NCBI GenBank assembly: GCA_024636295.1
Contig: JAGXHI010000001.1
Coordinates: 1-64,000 of the forward strand
Length of the DNA: 64,000 nucleotides
Source: Desulfuromonadales bacterium
GTDB lineage: Bacteria; Desulfobacterota; Desulfuromonadia; Desulfuromonadales; JAGXHI01
Direction of reading: 5' to 3'
A program made the translations under genes and the position numbers. Each line of letters starts with the position of its first letter. The first letter of the stretch is position 1. The notes below the pieces were generated by a model, which was not told the origin of the DNA, made no database searches, and saw nothing but the letters and a program-made list of their open reading frames with translations. Positions 26,443 through 34,459 of this stretch are shown here, piece by piece.

Positions 26443-28035
26443 TCAGATCAGCCTCAGGGGCACTCCAACCCGCCTGCTCCCTCCGTCTGGATCGACGGTC
26501 AGACTCACGGTCCGCGACGAAAGCAGCTTCAGCGCCCGGCCTTCGAATTTCCAGCTTCCGTTGCCCGCCACCGTCACCTCGCCCAGTTTTGCGCTGCCGG
26601 AGGCGTCCAGGCCGGCATGAATGCCGATGGTCGTTCCGGGGCTGCCCGAATAACTGCCTGCCAGGGTGAACCTGCCGAGTTTCAGCCGCAGATCAGCTCG
26701 GTCAACGCTGATGACGCCGTCGATTCCCGGAATCACGCTCATGGTCTGACGACGACCGGTGCCGAAAACATCCTCCACCCGCATATCGATGTCGCCGTTG
26801 ATCTGCCAGTGGACCACCAGCCCCTGGGGATAGTTTCCCCCCACCAGAGTCTGGGAGAGTTCATTGTGGCAATGCATGGGGTAGACCAGTGGAAAAGGCT
26901 CCTCCACTGGCGGCCATGGGGTAGCGTTGCCTCCCCGGGCGATGCGCTGCGCCGTCGACAGGGCCGATGAGACTATATGCTTTTGCGGGTCGCGGGGGAT
27001 ATCCGGAGGAGCGATGAAAGGCAGCACCAGATCCTTCCGGTCGCCGGGATACATGCTCCAGGTGTCGACCCAGGAGATATTGCCGTGCAGACCGCCAAGG
27101 CGCGGGAGGTTATCCGCCCCGGTATATTTCGGGATGGCCGTGCCGGCGGCGCCTGCAATGTTCGTCTCCGACAGCAGATAGACGTGATTGCCGTGGATAT
27201 GCGGCGAATGAGCCGCCATGCCGGCATTCATGCAGCGGATGAGGGCCGGCTGCCCGACGTTGCCGCTGGGGCCGATATCGTGCCCGTGGGAGGCAAAAAA
27301 GCCGCCGCGGCCGTTCACGGTATAGTAATCGGGCACGTAATCATTGATGAATGTCGATGCCGAAAGATTTGGATTGGCCCGAATCGCCGCATGCAGGGCA
27401 GGATCGGCCGAACCGAAGATCCACAGCCAGGTGCGGTCCGGATCCCAGGGATGGCCCGGGAAATGATTCGAACCTTTTCCAGGCGCCCATTCCGGAGAAC
27501 CGAAATCGTCGAAGAGGTTCTGGATGGCGGGGGTAGGGCTGCTGTAAGGGGTGTTGCCGGCACGTGGCATGACGATCAACGCTCCATGCAATCCCATGGC
27601 CCGATTGACCGGTGCGTTCAGAGGGTCGAGATACATGTAGGTGCCGGCCGCCGGGGCGGTGAAGGCCAGCTCCGCAGTCTGGCCCACCGGGATTTCCCCG
27701 ATGTCGACGACGCCCGGAATGGAAAAAGCATGCTTTCCACCGTGTCCTTGGGGAAATCCGTTGGTCACGTTGATCCGAATCGACTGCCCTTCCAGGGCGA
27801 ATAAGATCGGTCCTGGAATACGCAGCCCCAGTTCGGCCTGTTTGTAGGCCCAGTGGTAGACCTGAATACCGTCGGCCATCTCGAACATGACCTCTTCCAT
27901 GGTCAGGTTCGCCACCGCCCCCACGGAGGAGATGTGCGCCTGGGCTTCCCTGAAGACTCCGGGAAGCCCCACCTGTCCCAGAGCCACTGCCGCGAGCCCT
28001 GTGGAGCCGATTTTGATGAATTCACGCCTCTTCAT
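26443..28035 (-). CDS. Tat-exported multicopper oxidase with the cluster's shared C-terminal module
   Basis: 530 residues. A twin-arginine signal (MKRREFIKIGSTGLAAVAL) ends near AQA-H34. The first cupredoxin domain (about 50-157) lacks the usual HxH and YHSH copper motifs (GGKHAFSIPG and YMYLDPLN instead). The second has HSPHIHGNH (His276, 279, 281, 284) and YPMHCHNE (His388, Cys389, His390). Residues about 442-530 (ISVDRADLRLKL...GSWKFEG...) are not copper-binding and match the C-terminal module of two other proteins in this cluster. The start has GGAAGG upstream. Tat components are encoded at 49.4-50.5 kb. Confidence 0.87.
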   Translation of the reverse strand: MKRREFIKIGSTGLAAVALGQVGLPGVFREAQAHISSVGAVANLTMEEVMFEMADGIQVYHWAYKQAELGLRIPGPILFALEGQSIRINVTNGFPQGHGGKHAFSIPGVVDIGEIPVGQTAELAFTAPAAGTYMYLDPLNAPVNRAMGLHGALIVMPRAGNTPYSSPTPAIQNLFDDFGSPEWAPGKGSNHFPGHPWDPDRTWLWIFGSADPALHAAIRANPNLSASTFINDYVPDYYTVNGRGGFFASHGHDIGPSGNVGQPALIRCMNAGMAAHSPHIHGNHVYLLSETNIAGAAGTAIPKYTGADNLPRLGGLHGNISWVDTWSMYPGDRKDLVLPFIAPPDIPRDPQKHIVSSALSTAQRIARGGNATPWPPVEEPFPLVYPMHCHNELSQTLVGGNYPQGLVVHWQINGDIDMRVEDVFGTGRRQTMSVIPGIDGVISVDRADLRLKLGRFTLAGSYSGSPGTTIGIHAGLDASGSAKLGEVTVAGNGSWKFEGRALKLLSSRTVSLTVDPDGGSRRVGVPLRLI

Positions 28036-28090
28036 ACATTTTTTCCTTCCTTTTGGCGTTACCTATGACACATATGTAAAGTTTTCGGCC

Positions 28091-30106
28091 TTAACGCAGC
28101 CGCACCCGAAACCCCGGAGTGCCAATGCCGTTGGAGGATCGTGCACTGACGTTGGGCAGAAGTCCCAGAGGGGCGATCGATTTACCAGCGAATCTCCAGG
28201 TTCCATTGATCTCCACCGGAGCTGTTCCGACCAGGGGCCGCTCGAGCTGTCCGCGAATTTCCCCGGTCGGATGTCCCTCGGTGAATATGTTGACGTAGGC
28301 TTCTCCAGCGCGGATCGCCTCTCTGGCCTGGGCGAATGTTGAAATTCCAGCCGCCGTCCGGACTTGAAGGTTCGATGCGGTCAAGGTTCCTTCCAAGGGA
28401 GCGGCGAAGGAGCCGTCCCGGTCATCGAACAGGGTAAAGATAACCGGACCGTTCGTTCCGGGCGCTCCGACATGGATGTGGACGCCGGTGATGGCGGTAG
28501 CCGGAAGGGGATCGACCACCAATCGGTAATCGATGGTCGCCTCGGAGATCATCAGGGCGGCCGCCCCGGAGGAGGCGCTCGGTACGGCGGGCGCTTCCCT
28601 GCTGCCGTAGAGCATGGCCCTGGGGCCGCCGAAAAGAGCAATGCTGTTCCCGCTGTTGTCCGAAGTCGTCCCCTCGATCCTCCACTTTCCGATCCTTGGG
28701 CGGTACTCGGCCCGATCGATAATCAGGTTCTCCACGGTGACGGTGATGCCGGCCGGGGCCGAAATCATCCCGCCGCGATCCTGCACCACGTAGAAAAAGG
28801 TGTCTTCACCCAGAGCCAGGGCGCTGAAGCTGGGCGTATAGATTAAAAAAGCCTTTCCTGTAACCAAATCGACGGTTCGGGTCACCGTGGCCCCTTTTTC
28901 CGTTTCGAACGGGGTCGTGCGCAGAACGTCAGGGCCGTTAACGACGCCTATGGCCCCGGGGTGAATTCCGTGCACATTGGTGTTGCCGGGATTGGCCGGA
29001 TTGAAGGGATCTCCCGGATCGATCGCAACCGGATCGGTGTCATTGGCGGTCACATCGATAAGGATTGGATTTCCCCGCGTGGTTGCAGCGCTGTCCGGAT
29101 TGGCCACCGGCGCCGTGTTCGGACCGCCATTGAAGATCTTCCCCGTGACCTGGAATTCGCTCAGGCGAACCGTGTTGTCCGCTGCGCCGTCGATGCCCTC
29201 GGCATCGAGAAGGAATCCGGCGGGAGGGTCGAGAAGGGCCACCTCGAAATAGTCGACCCCGCCGGTCCCCGCTGTGATGGGTGCCAGATTGGGCGCCGCT
29301 TCGGTTCCGGGGTTTGCGATATAAAGGTTGCCCGACAGGTCACGAACCGGTGAAGCGGGCAGATCTTCTGCCCCGACGGGGCGCAGGAAGGGACCGATGC
29401 TGCGTCCGTCCGCATTGACGATCCCTTCATTTTCGGCCGGATTGTAATTCGGCGGCGCCACCGGCGTCGAAGCATCGGAAAGGGAAATCACGAAGTTCCC
29501 CACATCCTCGGCGCCGAGATCCTGAGTCTGCTTGATCTCCCGATCGCTGCTGACCTCGGAGACCACGTAATCACGCACGCCGAAAGGATGTGTGACGCGG
29601 TAAGTTCCGGGTGTGGGAACGTTGATGCGGATGCGGATACGAGCGAAAACGGTCTGTGCTCCATCCAGGGGAATATCGTTCAGGAAAGAAGCTTCCTGGG
29701 CCAGCACCAGCAGCAGGTCGCCGCCGGCGGCGGGGGCGCCCTTTTCGGAACTGGCAAAGGCGCTCACGGCGATTGCCGACCAGTAAAACGCCTCCCCCCC
29801 GAAGTTTCGCGGAAAAGAGATGGGAGCGTCTTGCAGGGGCTCCGCGGTCAGGCAGGGACGGATGGAGCCCTCTGCCGTCTCTGTCCTCTGATCCAGGCAA
29901 AGCTCCAACTTCAGACCGGTCACATCCTCATACCAGAGAGGAAAGCCATGAGCCAGACTCACCGAAACGGCCCCCGGCTCTCCGGCAGGCCCCACAACAT
30001 CAGTGGCCGGATCGGGTGTTCCTGAAACGCCAAAGAGCTCGGCGTGGCTACTGGACAGAGGTAAAAGGAAGAGAAGAAGGGTTACAGCCGTCAGATGCAT
30101 TTTCAT
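28091..30106 (-). CDS. Exported WYxD-module protein with a CHRD domain nested in the shared C-terminal module
   Basis: 671 residues from the ATG at 30106 (GGGAGG 8 nt upstream). The signal peptide ends SSSHA (residue 22). One WYxD module spans about 53-326 (HGFPLWYEDVTGLKLELC to VTGKIFN). A cadherin-like domain follows (APVANPDSAATTRGN, about 332-459). At 462-497 the shared C-terminal module begins (IIDRAEYRPRIGKWRIEGT), is interrupted by a CHRD domain of about 125 residues ending TGEIRGQLE, and resumes at about 630 (VEINGTWRFAGK). First gene of the exported cluster; the NarL-type regulators lie 214 bp upstream. Confidence 0.85.
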   Translation of the reverse strand: MKMHLTAVTLLLFLLPLSSSHAELFGVSGTPDPATDVVGPAGEPGAVSVSLAHGFPLWYEDVTGLKLELCLDQRTETAEGSIRPCLTAEPLQDAPISFPRNFGGEAFYWSAIAVSAFASSEKGAPAAGGDLLLVLAQEASFLNDIPLDGAQTVFARIRIRINVPTPGTYRVTHPFGVRDYVVSEVSSDREIKQTQDLGAEDVGNFVISLSDASTPVAPPNYNPAENEGIVNADGRSIGPFLRPVGAEDLPASPVRDLSGNLYIANPGTEAAPNLAPITAGTGGVDYFEVALLDPPAGFLLDAEGIDGAADNTVRLSEFQVTGKIFNGGPNTAPVANPDSAATTRGNPILIDVTANDTDPVAIDPGDPFNPANPGNTNVHGIHPGAIGVVNGPDVLRTTPFETEKGATVTRTVDLVTGKAFLIYTPSFSALALGEDTFFYVVQDRGGMISAPAGITVTVENLIIDRAEYRPRIGKWRIEGTTSDNSGNSIALFGGPRAMLYGSREAPAVPSASSGAAALMISEATIDYRLVVDPLPATAITGVHIHVGAPGTNGPVIFTLFDDRDGSFAAPLEGTLTASNLQVRTAAGISTFAQAREAIRAGEAYVNIFTEGHPTGEIRGQLERPLVGTAPVEINGTWRFAGKSIAPLGLLPNVSARSSNGIGTPGFRVRLR

Positions 30107-30155
30107 TGCAAATCCTCCCGGACATTCCAATCGTCAATCATCCTGCGACAATGAA

Positions 30156-30267
30156 AACCATTTCAGTTATATTAATAATCCATCTGAACAGGGCTTCGGT
30201 CTATGGGGGTTTTGCCCCATTTTATATAAGGGATTCCCCTATCAGGACCTAACCCACTGAAATGGTT
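30156..30267. promoter_or_regulatory. 12-bp inverted repeats 100 bp apart upstream of the exported cluster
   Basis: AACCATTTCAGT at 30156-30167 is perfectly inverted as ACTGAAATGGTT at 30256-30267. Between them are a GGGG-ttttg-CCCC stem and an imperfect palindrome TAAGGG-att-CCCCTA, the kind of site a NarL-type regulator might bind. The block lies between the response-regulator gene and the first gene of the exported cluster. Regulatory role inferred from position. Confidence 0.45.
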
Positions 30268-30320
30268 GAGCGGAAGAAAGAAGACTCATTAAAAAAAGGA
30301 TTTTTTGAGGGAAGGAGAGA

Positions 30321-30989
30321 TCAGCTTTTCCAGAGCTCAGGATCGACCAAATCCAGGCGTACAGCATATTTGACCATATCCACGGGATTGCTGATGCCGA
30401 TTTTCCGCACAATGCTCCCCCGGTGTTTCTCCACGGTCTTGTAGCTGACGCACAGTAAATCGGCGATTTCCGCTGTCGAATTACCTTCGATCAGCAGGTG
30501 GAACACCTGACGTTCCCGTTCGGAAAGAAGTTCGTACCTGCCCTGGGAGGGCTGACTGCGGGGCTTTTCGAGGTAGGACTGGATCAGTTCGGCGTGAACA
30601 CGGGAGCTGAAGTAATATTTGCCGGCGTAAACAGCGCGAATGGCGGCCACAATATCGGAACTGCTGGCCCCTTTGAGGACATAGCCGCTTGCCCCGGCTT
30701 GAAGCGCTTGACGGGCGAAGGACTCTTTTTCAAACATGGATAGCATGACAACTCTGGTTTCGGGAACAACATCTCGAACCAGCTGTGCGGCCTCAAGGCC
30801 ATTCATCCTCGGCATGGCCACATCGATGACGAGCACATCGGGGCGAAGCTGACGTGTTCTCTCCAGGGCCTCGATCCCGTCAGCCGCCTCGCCGACCACC
30901 TCCAGGTCTGCATGGGTCCCCAGCAGCATACGCAGCCCATTGCGAATAAGAGCATGATCGTCAGCGATCAGAATACGGATCGGCTTCAT
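30321..30989 (-). CDS. NarL/FixJ-family response regulator
   Basis: 222 residues from the ATG at 30989 (MKPIRILIADDHALIRNGL). The receiver has acidic pocket Asp10-Asp11 and phosphoacceptor Asp56 (VIDVAMPRMNG). A C-terminal LuxR-type helix-turn-helix (about 155-215) contains LSERERQVFHLL and EIADLLCVSYKTVEKHRGSI. The gene overlaps the 3' end of the partner kinase by 29 bp. Its nearest downstream targets on the same strand are the exported redox genes, so it may control them; this is inference. Confidence 0.92.
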   Translation of the reverse strand: MKPIRILIADDHALIRNGLRMLLGTHADLEVVGEAADGIEALERTRQLRPDVLVIDVAMPRMNGLEAAQLVRDVVPETRVVMLSMFEKESFARQALQAGASGYVLKGASSSDIVAAIRAVYAGKYYFSSRVHAELIQSYLEKPRSQPSQGRYELLSERERQVFHLLIEGNSTAEIADLLCVSYKTVEKHRGSIVRKIGISNPVDMVKYAVRLDLVDPELWKS

Positions 30990-31950
30990 GGACGTCCTTG
31001 GTTTGGAGAGGGATTTCGGCCCACATCCGGGTGCCTTTTCCGGGAGCCGATCTGATTTCGAGTTTTCCGCCGAGGGCAGCCATTCGCTCCCGCATGCCGA
31101 TAATTCCGATTCCCGCGATTTCAGAGGTTTCCTTCCCCTCCATGGAAAGGAAACCCTGTCCGTCATCTTCCAGAATCAGGCCTACTCTTCGGGAATCACA
31201 GATCAGCCGAACCTTGGCCCGAGTGGCGCGGGCGTGCTTTGCGATGTTATTCAGCCCTTCCTGGCATACACGGAAGAGCGCAATCTCGATATCCGCATCA
31301 AGTCGCTGGGGGCAATCCTCCAGGTCCAGTTCAATGTCGAAGCCGACCGAATTTTTTGCCAATTGTTGGACATGCCAGCGCAGGGTGGCAACGAGAGCGC
31401 AGTCCTCCAGGAGAGGAGGACGCAGTTCGGTGGTGATTTCCCGCATGTGCTCACTGAGGCGGCCTACCAGTTCCCGAAGGTAGTCGAACTGGCGCCCCTC
31501 TTCTGCTCCGACATGTGGGAGGGAATTGCGGAGGGTCTGTATCCCGAACTGCAGCGCCGTCAGCGTCTGACCGCACTCGTCATGAAGATCCCGAGCCAGT
31601 CGTTTTCTTTCACTCTCCACAGCCCGGAGCATCTGTCTGGACAAGTGCCGGATCTCTTGATCGGCCTTGATATGTGCGGCGTAATGCCTTTTCAGCGGCA
31701 GAAAGAGAAAAAAATAAGCGGGAGAAAGAAGCATCAGCAGGACGGTAGCATCGATTACCGCCTGAATTTCCCGGGGGATGGCGGGAAACTGCGCCAGAAT
31801 CAGCATTAATCCTGTTTCGGCGAGGTAAACAGCGGCGGCAAGAATAATCAGCAGGCGAACCGGGGTGAGCCGCATGGGCCACTCGGCTGGACCGCTGGCG
31901 GATGAGCCCGGGAGGGATGAATCCCGTCTCTTTCTGTCGCGATTTTTCAT
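30961..31950 (-). CDS. NarX/DegS-type sensor histidine kinase
   Basis: 329 residues. Two predicted transmembrane helices (about 31-54 and 62-86) have almost no periplasmic loop, so the signal is probably sensed in the membrane or cytoplasm. The HisKA_3 dimerisation domain has LARDLHDECGQTL with phospho-acceptor His123. The ATPase domain shows the N-box GLNNIAKHARA, then EDDGQGF and GIGIIGMRERMAALGG. Partner of the overlapping downstream regulator. A further 253 bp upstream (31951-32203) holds no gene I can support. Confidence 0.92.
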   Translation of the reverse strand: MKNRDRKRRDSSLPGSSASGPAEWPMRLTPVRLLIILAAAVYLAETGLMLILAQFPAIPREIQAVIDATVLLMLLSPAYFFLFLPLKRHYAAHIKADQEIRHLSRQMLRAVESERKRLARDLHDECGQTLTALQFGIQTLRNSLPHVGAEEGRQFDYLRELVGRLSEHMREITTELRPPLLEDCALVATLRWHVQQLAKNSVGFDIELDLEDCPQRLDADIEIALFRVCQEGLNNIAKHARATRAKVRLICDSRRVGLILEDDGQGFLSMEGKETSEIAGIGIIGMRERMAALGGKLEIRSAPGKGTRMWAEIPLQTKDVHEADPYSDR

Positions 31951-32203
31951 CCGCCGATCCCCTTCAACGAATCGTCAGAATAATAAAATTCAAACTTCAC
32001 AATAATGTATTTCTCCCACTCGAGTAAAGATCCTAAATCATTAAATATGAACAATTTTACTCTGTTTATGTCCTGCCGTGCGGAAGGATTTCCATTCCCT
32101 GAACATTCGTATTTTCGGCCACCTGGATAGAACCCGAAACGCCTGGACAGACTCGGGAGGAGCTCCCGTGAAAGGGCGTGAAACAGGTTCTTTTGCTCTG
32201 CAC

Positions 32204-33634
32204 CTACAGATAAGGAGAGAAAAGTTTGACGAAAGAATCTCTCAACTTTATTGGCAGGGATCGGCTGTCAATCTCCTCCCTGGAAATCCTGCGTGACCGC
32301 TCCCGAACACCGTCGAAATGCGCGCACAGTGTCTCGGCGAATGAACGGTTGTACACTTCGAGAACGAATTCGAAATTCAGGCGAAGGCTCCGTGGGTCCA
32401 GGTTGGCCGAACCGATAAGGGAATACAGGTTGTCCACCACCAGCAGTTTGCTGTGAACGAAGGGTGGTGGCTGGTGGTAGATGCGGGTGCCGTATTGCAT
32501 CAGCTCCCAGTAATATCCCCGGCTCGCCCAGGCCACATAAGGCAGATTGTTCTTCTCGGGAAGAATGATTTCAACCTCCACACCCCGCAGGGATGCGGCG
32601 TTGATGGCGGAGATCAGATGCCGGTCGGGTATCATATAAGGGGTCATGATCCGCACCCGGTGGCGTGCACAGTTCAGGGCCCCGATGATGATCCAGGTGA
32701 TTTTTTCAAAATCCTCATTCGGTCCGGCGCTGATCCCGCGGCAGAGTGCGTTTTCCCCCTGAACGGAGCCGGGGTAGTCGATGCGCGAAAAAGAATCGCC
32801 CGTGGCGAACATCCAGTCCTCCAGGAAGGCCTCGCTCATCTGCCCTATGACCGGCCCCTCGATCCGAAAATGCAGATCGATCACCCGACGAGGGTTATCG
32901 CACTCCGCCAGGTGCCGATCCCCGATATTCATCCCTCCTGCGAAGCCGCGGCATCCATCCAGAATCAAAAGCTTGCGATGATTGCGAAGATTCATATGGA
33001 TCCCGCCCATATTCCGTACGGATGGAGGCAGGAATCGGGCCGTTTTCACCGGGCTTTTTCGGAAAAGGCGGCGCGCCGGAGGAAAGGAGTAGCGTTCTCC
33101 CAGAGCGTCGATCAGAACACGGACATCTAGCCCCCGATCGGCGGCGCGTATCAGCGCATCGGCAAACCGCCGTCCGGTCTCATCCGTATGGAAAATGTAG
33201 GTGGAGAGATAAATAGATTCGGAGGCTGTCTCGATGGCCTCCAACATGGCCGGATAGGCTTCTTCTCCGTTTTGCAGGGGATGGACGCTGTTGCCGGGAA
33301 GAAGAGGGCGGCGGGTGACCGCATCGGCCAGATTGCGCAGTGCCGCGATGTTCTCCTCGCGCAGGACAGGTTCCCGACTGATGTCGGCTGGCCAGCTGCA
33401 GTATTGGGCGTCCGGACGGAAAATTCCGCTCCCCGAGGCCTGCCACGTCTGTGCCCGGGTCCGGATTCTGTTGACCCCCAGAAGCCAGTAAAAAATCGCA
33501 CCTAACCCTGGAATGGCGATGCAGACGACGATCCATCCAAGCGCAGCCCGGGGATCCCGTTTGTTCAGAAGGGCATGCCCCGCGGAAAACAGGCCTATCC
33601 CAACGAGTATGCCCGAGAAGATCAACTCTGCCAA
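32204..33634 (-). CDS. cls: Cardiolipin synthase (phospholipase D family)
   Basis: 476 residues. Two N-terminal transmembrane helices (about 3-22 and 32-53) form the PLDc_N region. Two HxK(x4)D catalytic motifs are complete: His219/Lys221/Asp226 (HRKLLILDG) and His394/Lys396/Asp401 (HSKLLVVD), each with its downstream GGMNIGD or GSANLDPRS element. Bacterial Cls enzymes condense two phosphatidylglycerols to cardiolipin and glycerol in the inner membrane. It appears monocistronic. Confidence 0.92.
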   Translation of the reverse strand: MAELIFSGILVGIGLFSAGHALLNKRDPRAALGWIVVCIAIPGLGAIFYWLLGVNRIRTRAQTWQASGSGIFRPDAQYCSWPADISREPVLREENIAALRNLADAVTRRPLLPGNSVHPLQNGEEAYPAMLEAIETASESIYLSTYIFHTDETGRRFADALIRAADRGLDVRVLIDALGERYSFPPARRLFRKSPVKTARFLPPSVRNMGGIHMNLRNHRKLLILDGCRGFAGGMNIGDRHLAECDNPRRVIDLHFRIEGPVIGQMSEAFLEDWMFATGDSFSRIDYPGSVQGENALCRGISAGPNEDFEKITWIIIGALNCARHRVRIMTPYMIPDRHLISAINAASLRGVEVEIILPEKNNLPYVAWASRGYYWELMQYGTRIYHQPPPFVHSKLLVVDNLYSLIGSANLDPRSLRLNFEFVLEVYNRSFAETLCAHFDGVRERSRRISREEIDSRSLPIKLRDSFVKLFSPYL

Positions 33635-33708
33635 ATCTTTCCCTCAAAACTCATTAAAATTCAGAACAGAATTTTCACTACCCCCTATAATACCCGATAA
33701 TGACTGGA

Positions 33709-34041
33709 TCACCCCCGAAGGCTGGTGGCGCAGCGGGGGCAGGTGAGCATGCTGGTCGAGGTGATTTTATGGCCGCAGGTGGGGCAGAGAAACCAGTATT
33801 TACAGTAGCGGCATTGCGGTTCGGACAATCCCTGTTTCTTTTTACATTTGGGGCACTGGCGATACATTTTTCGATTTTTGATGTATTCGGAAAAAAGGAG
33901 TCCGCATCGGGAGCATTCCGTGGCGTCACGCTTGCGGTTCTCAGCTCCGCAGCTCTGCACCGGACAGACGAAGACCGTCTGGCAATTGCTGCACCAGTAT
34001 TTCCCTTTTTTCACTTCCTTGCAGACCGGACATTTTTCCAT
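33709..34041 (-). CDS. Small protein with four zinc-ribbon units
   Basis: 110 residues that are almost entirely Cys pairs: CPVC..CSNC, CPVQSC..CSRC, CPKC..CRYC and CPTC..CPRC. This is enough for four zinc sites, two per double zinc ribbon. There is no transmembrane segment or catalytic domain. Such proteins usually mediate nucleic-acid or protein contacts. It lies 74 bp upstream of cls in the same direction. Function unknown. Confidence 0.7.
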   Translation of the reverse strand: MEKCPVCKEVKKGKYWCSNCQTVFVCPVQSCGAENRKRDATECSRCGLLFSEYIKNRKMYRQCPKCKKKQGLSEPQCRYCKYWFLCPTCGHKITSTSMLTCPRCATSLRG

Positions 34042-34113
34042 ATCGCCGCCTTATTCGCACAAAGTTCGTGTTTTTAGTACATTCGCTTCCCGCAGGCCAA
34101 GATGCCCGGTTCC

Positions 34114-34139
34114 AAAAAAAAACCGGGTCATCGACCCGG
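34114..34139 (-). terminator. Intrinsic terminator
   Basis: On the minus strand CCGGGTC-gat-GACCCGG is followed by nine T residues (34114-34122). It ends transcription coming from higher coordinates (uvrA direction and the small ORF at 34167) before the zinc-ribbon gene. Confidence 0.88.
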
Positions 34140-34166
34140 CTCGATGGAAATTCCTCGCTGGGTCAG

Positions 34167-34385
34167 TCAAATTTCTTCAAGGCGTTCTCTTTCCGACAGC
34201 GTCCCTGAAGCACCATCTCGGGGAATTCGCGCTCTGCCTGTTTGGTAAAGGGTGACAGCGTCGGTTCGCCTGGGATCTGCGAAGGCTTCCTTGAGGTTCT
34301 CTTCCATCTTGCGGCCAGAAGGTTCAGCCACGACATTGAATAAATAACAGTCCAGTAATTCTACCCTATTTCTGCGAATTCGCAT
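34167..34385 (-). CDS. Possible small hypothetical protein
   Basis: A 72-codon ORF (MRIRRNRVELLDCYLFNVV...) between uvrA and a strong terminator, oriented with uvrA and ending 28 bp before the terminator hairpin. The composition is plausible for a soluble protein, with an amphipathic middle (MEENLKEAFADP). There is no good ribosome-binding site and I recognise no family. If it is not real, 34140-34459 holds nothing I can identify. Confidence 0.4.
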   Translation of the reverse strand: MRIRRNRVELLDCYLFNVVAEPSGRKMEENLKEAFADPRRTDAVTLYQTGRARIPRDGASGTLSERERLEEI

Positions 34386-34459
34386 ATGTCGCGCCGGGAA
34401 TCTTCTTCTCGCTTTTTTCGGGAAAAACCGGCTGAGAACGGATACTCCGGCGCTCTCAT

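Noticed and set aside
26407..26443. Frameshift joining the two multicopper oxidases into one gene
   Set aside because: The upstream protein ends in a complete C-terminal module and the downstream gene has its own good ribosome-binding site, so they are separate genes.
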